DNA of 64,000 nucleotides from Nocardia lijiangensis NBRC 108240 (GTDB lineage Bacteria; Actinomycetota; Actinomycetes; Mycobacteriales; Mycobacteriaceae), in the NCBI RefSeq assembly GCF_001613045.1, contig NZ_BDBP01000051.1:1-64000 (forward strand), read 5' to 3'. The translations under genes and the position numbers were made by a program. Under the pieces are notes generated by a model. That model was given only the letters and a program-made list of their open reading frames with translations. It made no database searches and was not told the origin of the DNA. Shown one piece after another: positions 7,483 through 15,736 of the stretch. Position 1 is the first letter of the stretch; every line of letters starts with the position of its first letter.

Positions 7483-7575
7483 CGTTATAGCAATGTGATC
7501 TAATTCCCGAATTCAGGCCGAGTGATACATTGATGCATACAGAATTGACGCGTTCACCTCTCGGGGGTGGGAAGT

Positions 7576-8571
7576 ATGACGGCTTTACAAGCCGGAGTTT
7601 TGATGGTCGGATCATACCGGCCCGATCGAATTGTTTTCAATTCCGATCTAGCCCCGGAATTGGGGGTCGACGAAGAGTGGATATTCACGCGGACCGGAAT
7701 TACCGAACGTAGATTCGCCGGAAATCACGAAACAGTAATTTCGATGGCCGCATCGGCCGCGCAGAAAGCGCTCGATGCCGCCAAAATGTCCGCTAGCCAG
7801 ATCGACGTCGTGATGATCGCGACCTCGACCCATCTCAACCAGACTCCGGCCGCCGCGGCCATCGTCGCCGCCGAACTCGGCTGCGCAGGCCCCGCCGCCT
7901 TCGACATTTCGGCAGGCTGCTCCGGCTACGCACACGGCATCGGCCAAGCCGCCGCGCTGATCAATGCGGGCCAAGCCGACAACATTCTCGTCATCGGCTC
8001 CGAAAAACTCAGCCACGTCATCGATCTCAGCAATCGGTCGGTGGCTCCCATCTTCGGCGACGGCGCCGGGGCCGCGCTCGTCGGCCGCACCGAATCCGGG
8101 CACATCAGGCGCACCATATGGGGCAGCGACGGCACGCAGTCCCGCCTGATCAGGCAGGAACCCACCTGGGAGGAGCTGCGCGCAGCGCCGACCACGACGG
8201 ACACTCCCTTCCTGCACATGGAGGGCACCGAAGTATTCCGCTGGGCGACCGCCGCTGTGCCCCGGATAGTTTCCGAAATCGCAGACGCCGGCGGTATCAC
8301 GCTCGCCGACGTCGAGGTATTCATCCCGCATCAAGCGAATTTGCGAATCATCGACGGGGTTGCTCGCAAACTCGGCTGGCAGGACGAATCGATAGTGATC
8401 GCAGACGACGTCCGACGGACCGGAAACACTTCCGCCGCCGCCCTTCCGCTGGCGATCGATGACCTGGTGTCTTCTGGCCGGGCGAAGCCGGGACAACTTG
8501 CTCTGCAAGTTTCTTTCGGCGCCGGTCTGTCGTATGCGGGACAGGTTTTCGACCTGCCCCAGGTTGCCTGA
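7576..8571 (+). CDS. 3-oxoacyl-ACP synthase III (KAS III/FabH-like), secondary-metabolite type
   Basis: 331 residues with the KAS III thiolase fold. The Cys-His-Asn triad is complete: C115 in SAGCSGYAH, H252 in FIPHQAN and N284 in RRTGNTSAA. The glycine loop FGDGAGAALV is also present. KAS III enzymes start a chain by condensing an acyl-CoA with malonyl-ACP, or act as acyl-transferring synthases in natural-product clusters. ATG 7576 is preferred over GTG 7567 because GGGGGTGGG then lies at a proper distance. It stands 39 nt upstream of an AvrD-family gene and away from the fatty-acid genes, so a role in supplying a beta-ketoacyl unit to AvrD is inferred. Its first ~250 nt are AT-richer than neighbouring genes. 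Confidence 0.85.
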   Translation: MTALQAGVLMVGSYRPDRIVFNSDLAPELGVDEEWIFTRTGITERRFAGNHETVISMAASAAQKALDAAKMSASQIDVVMIATSTHLNQTPAAAAIVAAELGCAGPAAFDISAGCSGYAHGIGQAAALINAGQADNILVIGSEKLSHVIDLSNRSVAPIFGDGAGAALVGRTESGHIRRTIWGSDGTQSRLIRQEPTWEELRAAPTTTDTPFLHMEGTEVFRWATAAVPRIVSEIADAGGITLADVEVFIPHQANLRIIDGVARKLGWQDESIVIADDVRRTGNTSAAALPLAIDDLVSSGRAKPGQLALQVSFGAGLSYAGQVFDLPQVA

Positions 8572-8610
8572 AACCGAATTGCTCGATCGCTCTTCGAAAG
8601 TTGCTCTGCC

Positions 8611-9603
8611 ATGACCGTTTCCTTTTCCAGCTACGACGAGCCCCTCGGACCACGGTCCGATCGATATTTCGGTGAGGGTTACAAGAAGGTCAGCCCGGAA
8701 CTGATCGACCTCCAGATCCGCCGCTCCACCCAGCTCGGCGCCAAGCATTCCGGCACGGCGCGCCTGAGCTACCCGGCCGCATGGTCGACCAAGAAGCACC
8801 GCGAGCTCGTGCCGCACGTCAGCAGCGTCGACACGGTCATGCTCGCCGCCTCGCTCTGCGACGCCGCGATCACCCACGCTCGCGACCTGAACCCGGCCGA
8901 ATCCTCGCGCATGTGGGTGCGCCAGGCGGCCGTGCGGGCCGGTGCCGCACCGCACGAGGACCTCGAGCACATCCCGGTCGAGGCGGAGATCACCGCCACC
9001 ACCGCCGCGGAGGATGCCGAGGAGATCGAAACCGCCTTCAAGTTCCGCGTCGGCAACCTGACCGGCACACTGACCATGGTGCATCCGGTCGGTTCCGGCG
9101 CACTGGACGTGCCGGGCGTCGACCACGTCGAACAGCTCAGCGACATCCACGGACCCGCGCCGCACTACTACCTGAACGGCGTGAAGGACCACACGCTGAC
9201 CGCGACGGACCTGACCGTCGACGAATCCGTCTCCCGCATCAGCGGCAGGCAGCGGGTGAGCACCGGTGTCGAGGGCGGCTACGTCGGCGCGGAATCGGCC
9301 TACTGGGATTCGGTCTCGCCGATCGACGCCATCGTCGGCGCGGCGCAGCTATCCCAGATCCTGCTCTACGAGATGGACGGGCTGGATCGGCGCAACAGCA
9401 ACACCCTGTGGATGCGCAAGCTCGAATTCTTCGCCGACGGGCCGCGCCGCTCCTCGGCCGAGTCGTTCGACGGCACGGTGGAGATCCGCCGCACCTCGAC
9501 CATCGACCGCGGCGGCCAGCGCTGGCGCAGCGCGGATCTGCTGATCAAGGAATTCCAGGGCGTCACCGGGTTCTGCCTGCTCGCCCACCAGCTGCCCGAC
9601 TAG
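8611..9603 (+). CDS. AvrD-family protein (syringolide-type signal biosynthesis)
   Basis: 330 residues. The N-terminus LGPRSDRYFGEGYKKV, the VPHVSSVDTVMLAASLCDA segment and the MWVRQAAVRAGAAPHEDL segment match my memory of the AvrD family. In Pseudomonas syringae, AvrD directs synthesis of syringolides, acyl glycosides made from a beta-ketoacyl chain and a C5 sugar; biochemistry of actinobacterial members is, as far as I know, unstudied. Being next to a KAS III fits, since that enzyme could supply the ketoacyl donor. No signal peptide or membrane segment is seen. A weaker alternative is an unrelated hotdog-like (AfsA-type) enzyme. The gene is convergent with the TetR gene 35 nt away. Confidence 0.72.
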   Translation: MTVSFSSYDEPLGPRSDRYFGEGYKKVSPELIDLQIRRSTQLGAKHSGTARLSYPAAWSTKKHRELVPHVSSVDTVMLAASLCDAAITHARDLNPAESSRMWVRQAAVRAGAAPHEDLEHIPVEAEITATTAAEDAEEIETAFKFRVGNLTGTLTMVHPVGSGALDVPGVDHVEQLSDIHGPAPHYYLNGVKDHTLTATDLTVDESVSRISGRQRVSTGVEGGYVGAESAYWDSVSPIDAIVGAAQLSQILLYEMDGLDRRNSNTLWMRKLEFFADGPRRSSAESFDGTVEIRRTSTIDRGGQRWRSADLLIKEFQGVTGFCLLAHQLPD

Positions 9604-9638
9604 AAATGCCGGGCGTCGGAGTGGCCTCCGGTGGCGAA

Positions 9639-10223
9639 TCACTCCGGTCCAGGAGCGTCGAACCCGCAGTCGTGGCCGAGCGCGCATTCCGCGAGCGCGG
9701 CCAACGCGGGGTCATCGGCGTGTTCGGTGGCGTTCATCGCCAGCAGCGCGTTGAGCAGCATCCCATTGGCGATGAACTCCCGTGCGCGCTCGGGGCTACA
9801 GCCGGTGCGTTCGACCAGCAGGGTGTACAGCGCGGAGACGAAACGCCGTGCGGCGGCGGCGATCTGCGGATGACCGGCGGCCGCGCTGAACCCCTGCAGC
9901 AGGACCACCAGCACGTCCCGGTTCTCGACCAGGCGGTTGTACACCCCGCCGAGCCGACTCCAGACCTCGGGCGAGGCCGCGACCTCCGGATCCTCCAGTT
10001 CGGCGGCGAACGCGGTGAGCAGGGCTGCGACGGCCCGGTCGAAGACCTCCTGGAACAGGTCGGCCTTGGTGCCGAACATGCGCACCACGTACGGCTGCGA
10101 GACCCCGGCCTCCAGCGCGACGACGTCGGTGCTGGTGCCCGCGTAGCCACCGCGCGAGAACGCCCGCCCCGCGGCCTCGAGAATCATCTCGCGACGCTCG
10201 GCCGCGCTCAGTCTGGCCCTCAT
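9639..10223 (-). CDS. TetR-family transcriptional regulator
   Basis: 194 residues. The N-terminal helix-turn-helix runs over residues ~8-55 (ILEAAGRAFSRGGYAGTSTD ... GVSQPYVVRMFGTKADLFQE); the C-terminal ligand domain is divergent. It is divergent from the P-loop/MFS/HAD operon, and its start codon lies only 2 nt from a TTGACA box that contains a palindrome, so it probably represses that operon and itself. The ligand may be the product exported by the MFS protein, by analogy with drug-pump TetR proteins. Confidence 0.88.
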   Translation of the reverse strand: MRARLSAAERREMILEAAGRAFSRGGYAGTSTDVVALEAGVSQPYVVRMFGTKADLFQEVFDRAVAALLTAFAAELEDPEVAASPEVWSRLGGVYNRLVENRDVLVVLLQGFSAAAGHPQIAAAARRFVSALYTLLVERTGCSPERAREFIANGMLLNALLAMNATEHADDPALAALAECALGHDCGFDAPGPE

Positions 10224-10224
10224 G

Positions 10225-10253
10225 TTGACAAGTTATCACTTGATTACTAGATT
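10225..10253 (+). promoter_or_regulatory. Sigma-70-type promoter of the P-loop/MFS/HAD operon
   Basis: Consensus -35 TTGACA (10225-10230) and -10 TAGATT (10248-10253) with a 17-nt spacer; the best promoter match seen in the window. Confidence 0.75.
10229..10242 (+). promoter_or_regulatory. TetR operator candidate between -35 and -10
   Basis: CAAGT-TATC-ACTTG, a perfect 5-bp inverted repeat inside the spacer of the promoter, next to the divergent tetR start. Binding would shut both directions. Confidence 0.55.
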
Positions 10254-10287
10254 TTCGATGAACCCGGTGAGACCGTATTTCGCGCTC

Positions 10288-10318
10288 GCGTATTCCACTT
10301 GCCAGCAAGGGGATACGC
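10288..10318 (+). other. Hairpin in the 5' leader of the P-loop gene
   Basis: GCGTAT pairs with ATACGC and CTTGC with GCAAG, leaving a 2-nt loop and small internal mismatches. It lies about 35 nt before the first start codon of the operon. Function unknown. Confidence 0.35.
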
Positions 10319-10352
10319 GAAAATGCGGGCACCCGCGATACAAGGACGCCTG

Positions 10353-10979
10353 ATGAAGGATGCACCCGCGCTACGACTGGCCGTGACCGGCGCACCGCGA
10401 ACGGGAAAGACCACCGTCTGCACCGCTCTCGCGCTGGCCACCGGCCTGGACTACGCGGCCATCTCCACCCACCTGGCCACCCCGGGTGCCGACCGCAGGC
10501 TCGCGCCGACGGTCGACGCCGCGGTGCGCGGCTTCGAACAGCGCGTGGATTCCGAAGCCCGGTTGACCTCGGGTTTCGTCTCCGACGGTTCGGTGCTCCA
10601 GGAATGGGTGGCGGCCGAGGCGCTGCGGCGGACCCGCAGGCTCCGGCACTGGGTGTGGAACCCGCGGGACCTGCCCTATCGCATCTTCGAAAAGCGGTAC
10701 CTGCTTGCACACGGCGGAATCGTGACGCGGCGGGCAAATGTCACCTACGACGGGTTCGTCCATCTGCGGATCGACCGGAAATCGGCCAGCGAAGGCGATG
10801 ACCGATACCGCAGCACCATCGATCGACTATTGCTCGACACCCTGCACGACGGGACCGTTCCCTATCTGGTGATCGGGGGGTCCATCGAAGAAATCGTCAC
10901 CCGGGTGGCCGGCATGTATCAGCTGCCGCAGCTGATGCCGGTGCCCGACGCGGTCTCCGCAGCGCTGCAAGCCGCGTGA
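10353..10979 (+). CDS. P-loop NTPase/kinase-like protein (AAA_28/NadR-like), copy 1
   Basis: 208 residues. The Walker A motif GAPRTGKTT is at residues 13-21, and a SDGSVLQEWV segment sits where such kinases carry a DG-type motif. It resembles small NadR-like nucleotide or nucleoside kinases, but the substrate is unknown. ATG 10353 has AAGGA 6 nt upstream; ATG 10323 would add 10 residues. It has a paralogue at 13312-14100 in the same operon sharing the P-loop layout, SDGSV..EWV, a late VIGGSIEEIVTRV-like strand and MPVPDAVSAA-like ending. Two such proteins around an exporter and a phosphatase suggest a phosphorylated small-molecule intermediate. Confidence 0.7.
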   Translation: MKDAPALRLAVTGAPRTGKTTVCTALALATGLDYAAISTHLATPGADRRLAPTVDAAVRGFEQRVDSEARLTSGFVSDGSVLQEWVAAEALRRTRRLRHWVWNPRDLPYRIFEKRYLLAHGGIVTRRANVTYDGFVHLRIDRKSASEGDDRYRSTIDRLLLDTLHDGTVPYLVIGGSIEEIVTRVAGMYQLPQLMPVPDAVSAALQAA

Positions 10980-11020
10980 AACAACAGCCGTCGCCGCACA
11001 ACACCTGGAGGGGAATTCCC

Positions 11021-12625
11021 ATGGCATCCGGAGGCGCCTTGACCAAGCCACCACAGCGATCGGACAGCGCAATCTGGACGCTTGTCGTCGTCGCGCTGGC
11101 CACCTTCATGCTGATGCTCGACCTCACCGTCGTCAACGTCGCGCTACCCGATATCCGGGCGGCGTTCGATTCGTCGTTCTCCGCGCTGCAGTGGATCCTC
11201 GACGCCTACGCACTCGGCCTCGCCGCGGTGCTGCTTGCGGCGGGCTCGCTCGCCGACCGCATCGGCCGCAAGAAGGTCTTCGACGCAGGCCTGGTGATCT
11301 TCGTGCTGTCGTCGCTGGCGTGTGGTCTGGCACCCAACGATTTCGTGCTGATCGTCGCCCGCCTGGTCCAGGGCCTCGGCGGCGCAATCCTTTTCGCGGT
11401 CGGCCCGGCGCTGCTCGGGCACGAGTTCCGCGGTAAGGACCGCGGCATGGCCTTCGGCGTGTTCGGTGGCGTCGCCGGTCTGGCGATCGCGTTCGGCCCG
11501 CTGATCGGCGGCGCCCTCACCGAGACCGCGGGCTGGCGCTGGATCTTCCTGATCAACGTGCCGGTGACCATTGCCGCGCTCGCCGTCGGCTACCTGAAGA
11601 TGCGCGAATCCCGCAGCGACACACCGCCGCCCGTGGACTGGACGGGCATGGTGACCTTCTCGGCCGGTCTGTTCTTCCTGGTGCTCGGGTTCATGCGTGG
11701 CGAGCAGGACGGCTGGGCCAGCGGCCGGATCATCGGCTGCTTCGCGCTGGCGCTGGTGCTGCTCGCCGCCTTCACCTGGCTGCAGATCTCCCGGCCGAGC
11801 CACGCGATGTTCGACCTCACCCTGTTCCGCAACCGGACCTTCAACGGTCTGTCCGTGGTGACCGCGCTGTGCGCGCTCTCGGTGATGCCCGCGCTGTTCC
11901 TGCTCATCTCCTACGTGCAGAACCTGCTCGGCTACTCGGCCTTCGCCAGCGGCGTCCGCTTCCTCCCGCTGACGCTGCTGCTGTTCGTCGCCGCCGCGAT
12001 CGCGGGCAGCATGGTCGCCAAGCTGCCGCCCGCGATCCTGGTCGGCGCCTCGCAGTTCCTCATCGCCGCAGGCCTGATCGCGGTGCTGCTCGTGGAGCCG
12101 GGCTCCTCGTGGACCGCGCTGATCCCCGGCATGGTGCTGATCGGTCTCGGCATGGGCGTCTTCAACCCGCCGCGCGCCGCGTTCTCCATCGCGGTCACCA
12201 GCCCGGACAAGGCGGGCATGGCCTCGGGCGTGAACGAGACCTTCCAGCAGGCCGGTCTGGCCATCGGCATCGCGGCGGTCGGCGCGTTCTTCCAGAACCG
12301 GGTCGGCAGCGCCTTCACCGAGTCCGAGGCGGCGCAAACGGTCTTCGCCGACCGGGCCGCCGAGGCCGGCGACGCGGTGGCGGCGGGCGGTCCCGCCGTC
12401 GTCGCGGCCGAACTGCCCGAGTCGGTCGCCGAATCGGTCCGCGCCGCCGCGGAATCGGCGTTCGTCAGCGGCTTGGAGAACGCCATGGTGCTGGCCGCGG
12501 TGCTCGCGGCGATCTCCGGCGCGATCGCGTTCTTCACGCTGCGCAGCAGCGATCTGGACGAGGCCGCGCTGGCCACCCCCGGCGTGCCCACCGAAGGCGC
12601 CACCGAGCCCACGCCGGTGGCCTGA
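11021..12625 (+). CDS. DHA2-family MFS exporter (14 TM, EmrB/QacA type)
   Basis: 534 residues with 14 predicted membrane segments. MFS motif A appears as GSLADRIGRKK after TM2, and TM1 carries the LDLTVVNVALPDI signature of drug:H+ antiporter family 2. ATG 11021 follows TGGAGGGG with good spacing; the GTG 10976 that overlaps the previous stop is the weaker choice. It would export a hydrophobic or amphipathic compound with proton exchange, plausibly the KAS III/AvrD product. It is 3 nt upstream of the HAD gene and shares its promoter. Confidence 0.9.
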   Translation: MASGGALTKPPQRSDSAIWTLVVVALATFMLMLDLTVVNVALPDIRAAFDSSFSALQWILDAYALGLAAVLLAAGSLADRIGRKKVFDAGLVIFVLSSLACGLAPNDFVLIVARLVQGLGGAILFAVGPALLGHEFRGKDRGMAFGVFGGVAGLAIAFGPLIGGALTETAGWRWIFLINVPVTIAALAVGYLKMRESRSDTPPPVDWTGMVTFSAGLFFLVLGFMRGEQDGWASGRIIGCFALALVLLAAFTWLQISRPSHAMFDLTLFRNRTFNGLSVVTALCALSVMPALFLLISYVQNLLGYSAFASGVRFLPLTLLLFVAAAIAGSMVAKLPPAILVGASQFLIAAGLIAVLLVEPGSSWTALIPGMVLIGLGMGVFNPPRAAFSIAVTSPDKAGMASGVNETFQQAGLAIGIAAVGAFFQNRVGSAFTESEAAQTVFADRAAEAGDAVAAGGPAVVAAELPESVAESVRAAAESAFVSGLENAMVLAAVLAAISGAIAFFTLRSSDLDEAALATPGVPTEGATEPTPVA

Positions 12626-12627
12626 CC

Positions 12628-13296
12628 GTGCTGGCGACCAGGCCGCGCTTCGCGTTCACCGATGTGGACCACACCCTGCTGCGGATCAGCACGCTGCAGC
12701 ACTTCGCGCTGTACTTCTTCGAAGGTACGGGGCGCGCGGAGGTGCTGGCGATGCATCAGCAGCGCATGCAACGCCTGGCCGCAAACGGAGCGGACCGGGA
12801 GACGTTGAACCGGAGCTATTACCTGCTCTGGGCCGACATCCCGGTCCGCGAGGTCGAAGACCATGCGCGCACGTGGCACGAGCGGGTGCGCGCCGACGGG
12901 CTCTACCGCGAGCCCGTGGTGCGCCGCCTGCGCGAGCTGCGCACGCAGGGCGTGGAGACGGTGCTGGTGTCCGGCTCCTTCCGCGCCTGCCTGCGGCCCA
13001 TCGAGCGGGAACTGGACTGCGCGGGCGTGCTGTGCACCGAGCTGGAAGAGCGCGACGGCGTGTACTCCGGCGCGGTGCGCAAGTCTCTCATCGGCGCGGC
13101 CAAGCGCGCCGAGGTGGAGGCGTTCGCGGCGAGGTATCCCGAACACGATCTTTCGGGCGATTTCGGCTTCGGCGACCACCTCAGCGACGTACCCGTGCTG
13201 GAAACGGTCGGCCACCCGGCCGTCGTCCCTGTCGATCCCGCGCTGGAACAGGTCGCGACCGCGCGGGGCTGGGAAGTGCTGCGTGACGACCACTGA
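12628..13296 (+). CDS. HAD-IB-family phosphatase (SerB-like)
   Basis: 222 residues. HAD motif I is DVDHT with D12 and D14; motif II is VSGSF near residues 112-116; motif IV is GFGDHLSDVPVL near residues 180-191. Members dephosphorylate small molecules such as phosphoserine or phosphorylated pathway intermediates. GTG 12628 lies 2 nt after the MFS stop. In butyrolactone-type pathways a phosphatase removes the phosphate from the glycerol- or sugar-derived part; this gene could do the same for an AvrD product, which is inference. Confidence 0.85.
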   Translation: MLATRPRFAFTDVDHTLLRISTLQHFALYFFEGTGRAEVLAMHQQRMQRLAANGADRETLNRSYYLLWADIPVREVEDHARTWHERVRADGLYREPVVRRLRELRTQGVETVLVSGSFRACLRPIERELDCAGVLCTELEERDGVYSGAVRKSLIGAAKRAEVEAFAARYPEHDLSGDFGFGDHLSDVPVLETVGHPAVVPVDPALEQVATARGWEVLRDDH

Positions 13297-13311
13297 GCGA
13301 TCGGAGAACCC

Positions 13312-14100
13312 GTGTACCTAGTCGGCGGACAGCGCCGCGACAGCCTGAAGCTGGCCATCTCCGGCACCTACGGCGTCGGAAAGAGCACGACGACCGAGAC
13401 GCTCTCGATCGCCACCGGCATTCCACGCACGCACGCGCTCACCTCCCGTGAGCTGCTGATCGATCTCGCGCCCGGCAAGACGGTGATGGAGCTGAACTCC
13501 ATCGAGCTGCTGCAACTCGGGCTGCGCCGCTTCGAGGAGCGGGTGCACAACGAATCCTGCGACGGCTCTTTCATTTCCGACGGTTCCGTGGTGCACGAAT
13601 GGGTGTACGGCACCGCGCGAATGGCGGTCGGCATCAATCCCGGCGCGGGGCTGCTGCTGCGCACCGTGAAGGCCGCCGCGGGCATCGGGCGCAAGGCGCC
13701 GCTGCGGGAGTACACCGACATCATCGGCGACGTGGTCAAGCAACGGGCCGCCCGGCTCTACGACGCCTATGTGCACCTGCCCGTGGAGTTCGAGATGAAG
13801 GCCGACGGCCACCGCCCGGTGTCCGAACCGTTCCGCAAGCTCTCCGACGACACGCTGCTGCAAGTGGTCAAGGACATCGGGCTGCCCTACGAGGTGGTCG
13901 GCGGGACCGTGCACGAACGGGTCTCGCGGATCATCGAACTGTTCGACCTGGAGACCGTGATGCCGGTCGACGAGGCGATCGCCGAGGCCAAGCGCCGGGT
14001 CAGCGCCGCGACCGAGGTGCTCGAGGAGGACGACCGGTTCAAGGAAGCCCAGCGCAAGAAATCGCTGTGGCGCAAGGTTTCCTACGCCATGCGGTACTGA
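13312..14100 (+). CDS. P-loop NTPase/kinase-like protein (AAA_28/NadR-like), copy 2
   Basis: 262 residues. Walker A GTYGVGKST lies at residues 18-26, followed by the SDGSVVHEWVYGTARM segment shared with copy 1, and a basic C-terminus (RKKSLWRKVSY). Relative to copy 1 it has an insertion around residues 100-130 and a longer tail. GTG 13312 has a GGAG-type purine tract upstream. It is the last gene before a terminator with a T-run. A substrate cannot be read from the sequence. Confidence 0.7.
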   Translation: MYLVGGQRRDSLKLAISGTYGVGKSTTTETLSIATGIPRTHALTSRELLIDLAPGKTVMELNSIELLQLGLRRFEERVHNESCDGSFISDGSVVHEWVYGTARMAVGINPGAGLLLRTVKAAAGIGRKAPLREYTDIIGDVVKQRAARLYDAYVHLPVEFEMKADGHRPVSEPFRKLSDDTLLQVVKDIGLPYEVVGGTVHERVSRIIELFDLETVMPVDEAIAEAKRRVSAATEVLEEDDRFKEAQRKKSLWRKVSYAMRY

Positions 14101-14153
14101 TCGCGGGCGAAAGTGCAAGGCGCCGAAGCGCCATCAGACCATTCACGCGAAAG

Positions 14154-14196
14154 ACGTGGGACCCCGAGAGCTAGTCCCGGGGTCCCACGTTGTTTT
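14154..14196 (+). terminator. Rho-independent terminator ending the accessory operon
   Basis: A 13-bp perfect stem (ACGTGGGACCCCG and its complement), 11-nt loop, then TGTTTT. It lies 54 nt after the copy 2 stop. Confidence 0.85.
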
Positions 14197-14293
14197 CCGC
14201 CGTGCGTGAGGTTCTCGATCGGCTAAGTCCCGCAGTGCCATCTGGGTGCACCTCCGGCAGCCATGCGCGGGCCGGTCCACGGACTTCGTCCCC

Positions 14294-14299
14294 TAGGGT
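14294..14299 (+). promoter_or_regulatory. -10 box for a leaderless transcript
   Basis: TAGGGT ends 7 nt before ATG 14307. Confidence 0.5.
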
Positions 14300-14306
14300 G
14301 GTCGGC

Positions 14307-14759
14307 ATGAATCGCCGACGCATCTCGCTCGCCGCCGTCGCACTGCTGCTCGGTCTCGCCGTCGCGGGATGCGGCGGCTCGGATGACGATGGCGCGCAAC
14401 AGAACACCTCCCCCGGCGCGATCACGTCCGCGCCTGCCCCGCCGAGTGAGGTCGCGCAGCCGCAAGGCCAGCCGTTCACGGCCGATCCGACGATCGTCGG
14501 CGCGCATCCGATCCCGTTCACGTCGTGGGCGCGCGTCGCGGACGACAAGATCGCCGTGAATTTCCAGACGGGCGCGCCGGAGTGCTACGGCGTGGACGCG
14601 GTGACCACCGAGACCGACACGACGGTCACGGTGGAATTGCGCGGCGGCACCCGAGCCGACGCCGTCGGGCGGATGTGCGTGATGATCGCGGTGTTCGGCA
14701 CGATGGAGATCCCGCTGAAGGCGCCGCTCGGCGACCGGGCGGTGCTCAGCGCCGCCTGA
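14307..14759 (+). CDS. Secreted lipoprotein of unknown function
   Basis: 150 residues. The N-terminus MNRRRISLAAVALLLGLAV is a lipoprotein signal peptide, with lipobox LAVAGC and lipidated Cys at residue 21. The mature part starts with an Asp/Ser/Pro-rich linker; two further Cys (ECYG and RMCVM) could form a disulfide. It resembles the small actinobacterial lipoproteins of unknown function. The start is set by the leaderless -10 box. Confidence 0.8.
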   Translation: MNRRRISLAAVALLLGLAVAGCGGSDDDGAQQNTSPGAITSAPAPPSEVAQPQGQPFTADPTIVGAHPIPFTSWARVADDKIAVNFQTGAPECYGVDAVTTETDTTVTVELRGGTRADAVGRMCVMIAVFGTMEIPLKAPLGDRAVLSAA

Positions 14760-14848
14760 CCCGGACGGTCACCGGTCCGCGCGATGCGGCCCGGTGGTGG
14801 CGCCGCCGTTCGGCCGAGCGGACGGCCACCGCCCGCTCGGCGCGACGC

Positions 14849-15736
14849 TCAGTGCGTGGCGAAGGTGTATCCCATGGCCTGATCCAGCGTGTTGTGTGTG
14901 AATTCGAAACCGCTGCCCACCAACGCCTTCGGCACCATCTTGTGCCCGTGCAGCAGCTCCGCGCCGCCCTCGCCGCCGATCAGCTTCAGCACCGCGCCGG
15001 GCAGCGTCAGCACGGCGGGCCGGTGCAGCGCCGCGGCGAAGGCGGCGGTGAACTCGGCATTGGTGACGGTCTCCGGGGCGGAGAGGTTGACCGGGCCCGA
15101 GACCGAGAAGGTCAGCAGCCAGCTCACCGCCTCGAGCCAGTCGTGCAGGGTGATCCACGGCAGGTACTGACGGCCGGTGCCGAACTTGCCGCCGAGACCG
15201 AGGCGGAACAGCGGGCGCAGCCGCTCGACCATCATGGAGTCCGCGGAGAGCACGTTCGCCGTGCGCAGCGTGACCACCCGGACGCCCGCGGCGGAGGCTT
15301 CGTCGGTCGCGGCCTCCCAATCCCGGCACATGGTGCCCAGAAAGTCCGGCCCGTGCGGCGCGAACTCGTCGACGTCCTGATCTCCGCTGTCGCCGTACCA
15401 GCCCGCGGCCGAGGCGTTGAGCAGGATCGGGACGCCGGTCTCGGCCACCGCGTGTGCGAGCACCCTGGTCGGCACGATGCGGCTGTCGCGGATCTCCTCC
15501 TTGTAGGCGGGCGACCAGCGCTTGCCCGCGACGGTGGCCCCGCACAGGTTGATCACCGCACCCGCGCCGGCGACGATGCCGCTGTCGAAGCTGGAACCAT
15601 AAGGGTCCCAACTGATCTCGTCCGGTCGCACGGCTTCCCGGCGCACTAGTCGGACCACCTCGTGGCCCTCGTCGTTCAACTTGGAGACCAGATACTTGCC
15701 GAGGAACCCCGAAGCCCCGGCGACCACGATACGCAT
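14849..15736 (-). CDS. TIGR01777-type NAD(P)-dependent epimerase (SDR)
   Basis: 295 residues. The N-terminus MRIVVAGASGFLGKYL is a Rossmann GxxGxxG motif, followed by the family-typical VINLCGATVAGKRW, NASAAGWYGD and WITLHDWLEA segments and a C-terminal DUF1731 domain. It is a sugar-nucleotide-epimerase-like protein whose substrate is not established. ATG 15736 precedes the Rossmann strand directly; longer frames upstream are non-conserved. A paralogue fused to a SRPBCC domain is at 25321-26700. Confidence 0.88.
   Translation of the reverse strand: MRIVVAGASGFLGKYLVSKLNDEGHEVVRLVRREAVRPDEISWDPYGSSFDSGIVAGAGAVINLCGATVAGKRWSPAYKEEIRDSRIVPTRVLAHAVAETGVPILLNASAAGWYGDSGDQDVDEFAPHGPDFLGTMCRDWEAATDEASAAGVRVVTLRTANVLSADSMMVERLRPLFRLGLGGKFGTGRQYLPWITLHDWLEAVSWLLTFSVSGPVNLSAPETVTNAEFTAAFAAALHRPAVLTLPGAVLKLIGGEGGAELLHGHKMVPKALVGSGFEFTHNTLDQAMGYTFATH

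Larger units (their letters stand above)
7225..7575. other. AT-rich intergenic region and promoter of the KAS III-AvrD operon
   Basis: No gene. From ~7270 onward the DNA is much richer in A/T than the flanks, which suggests horizontal acquisition or a large regulatory region. It contains a CRP-like site and a palindrome over a putative -10 box, listed separately. Confidence 0.6.

Noticed and set aside
8611..9603. AfsA-type butyrolactone synthase instead of AvrD
   Set aside because: The conserved AfsA-type motifs are not seen, while the LGPxxxRYFGxGYKKV and PHVSSVD segments fit AvrD.
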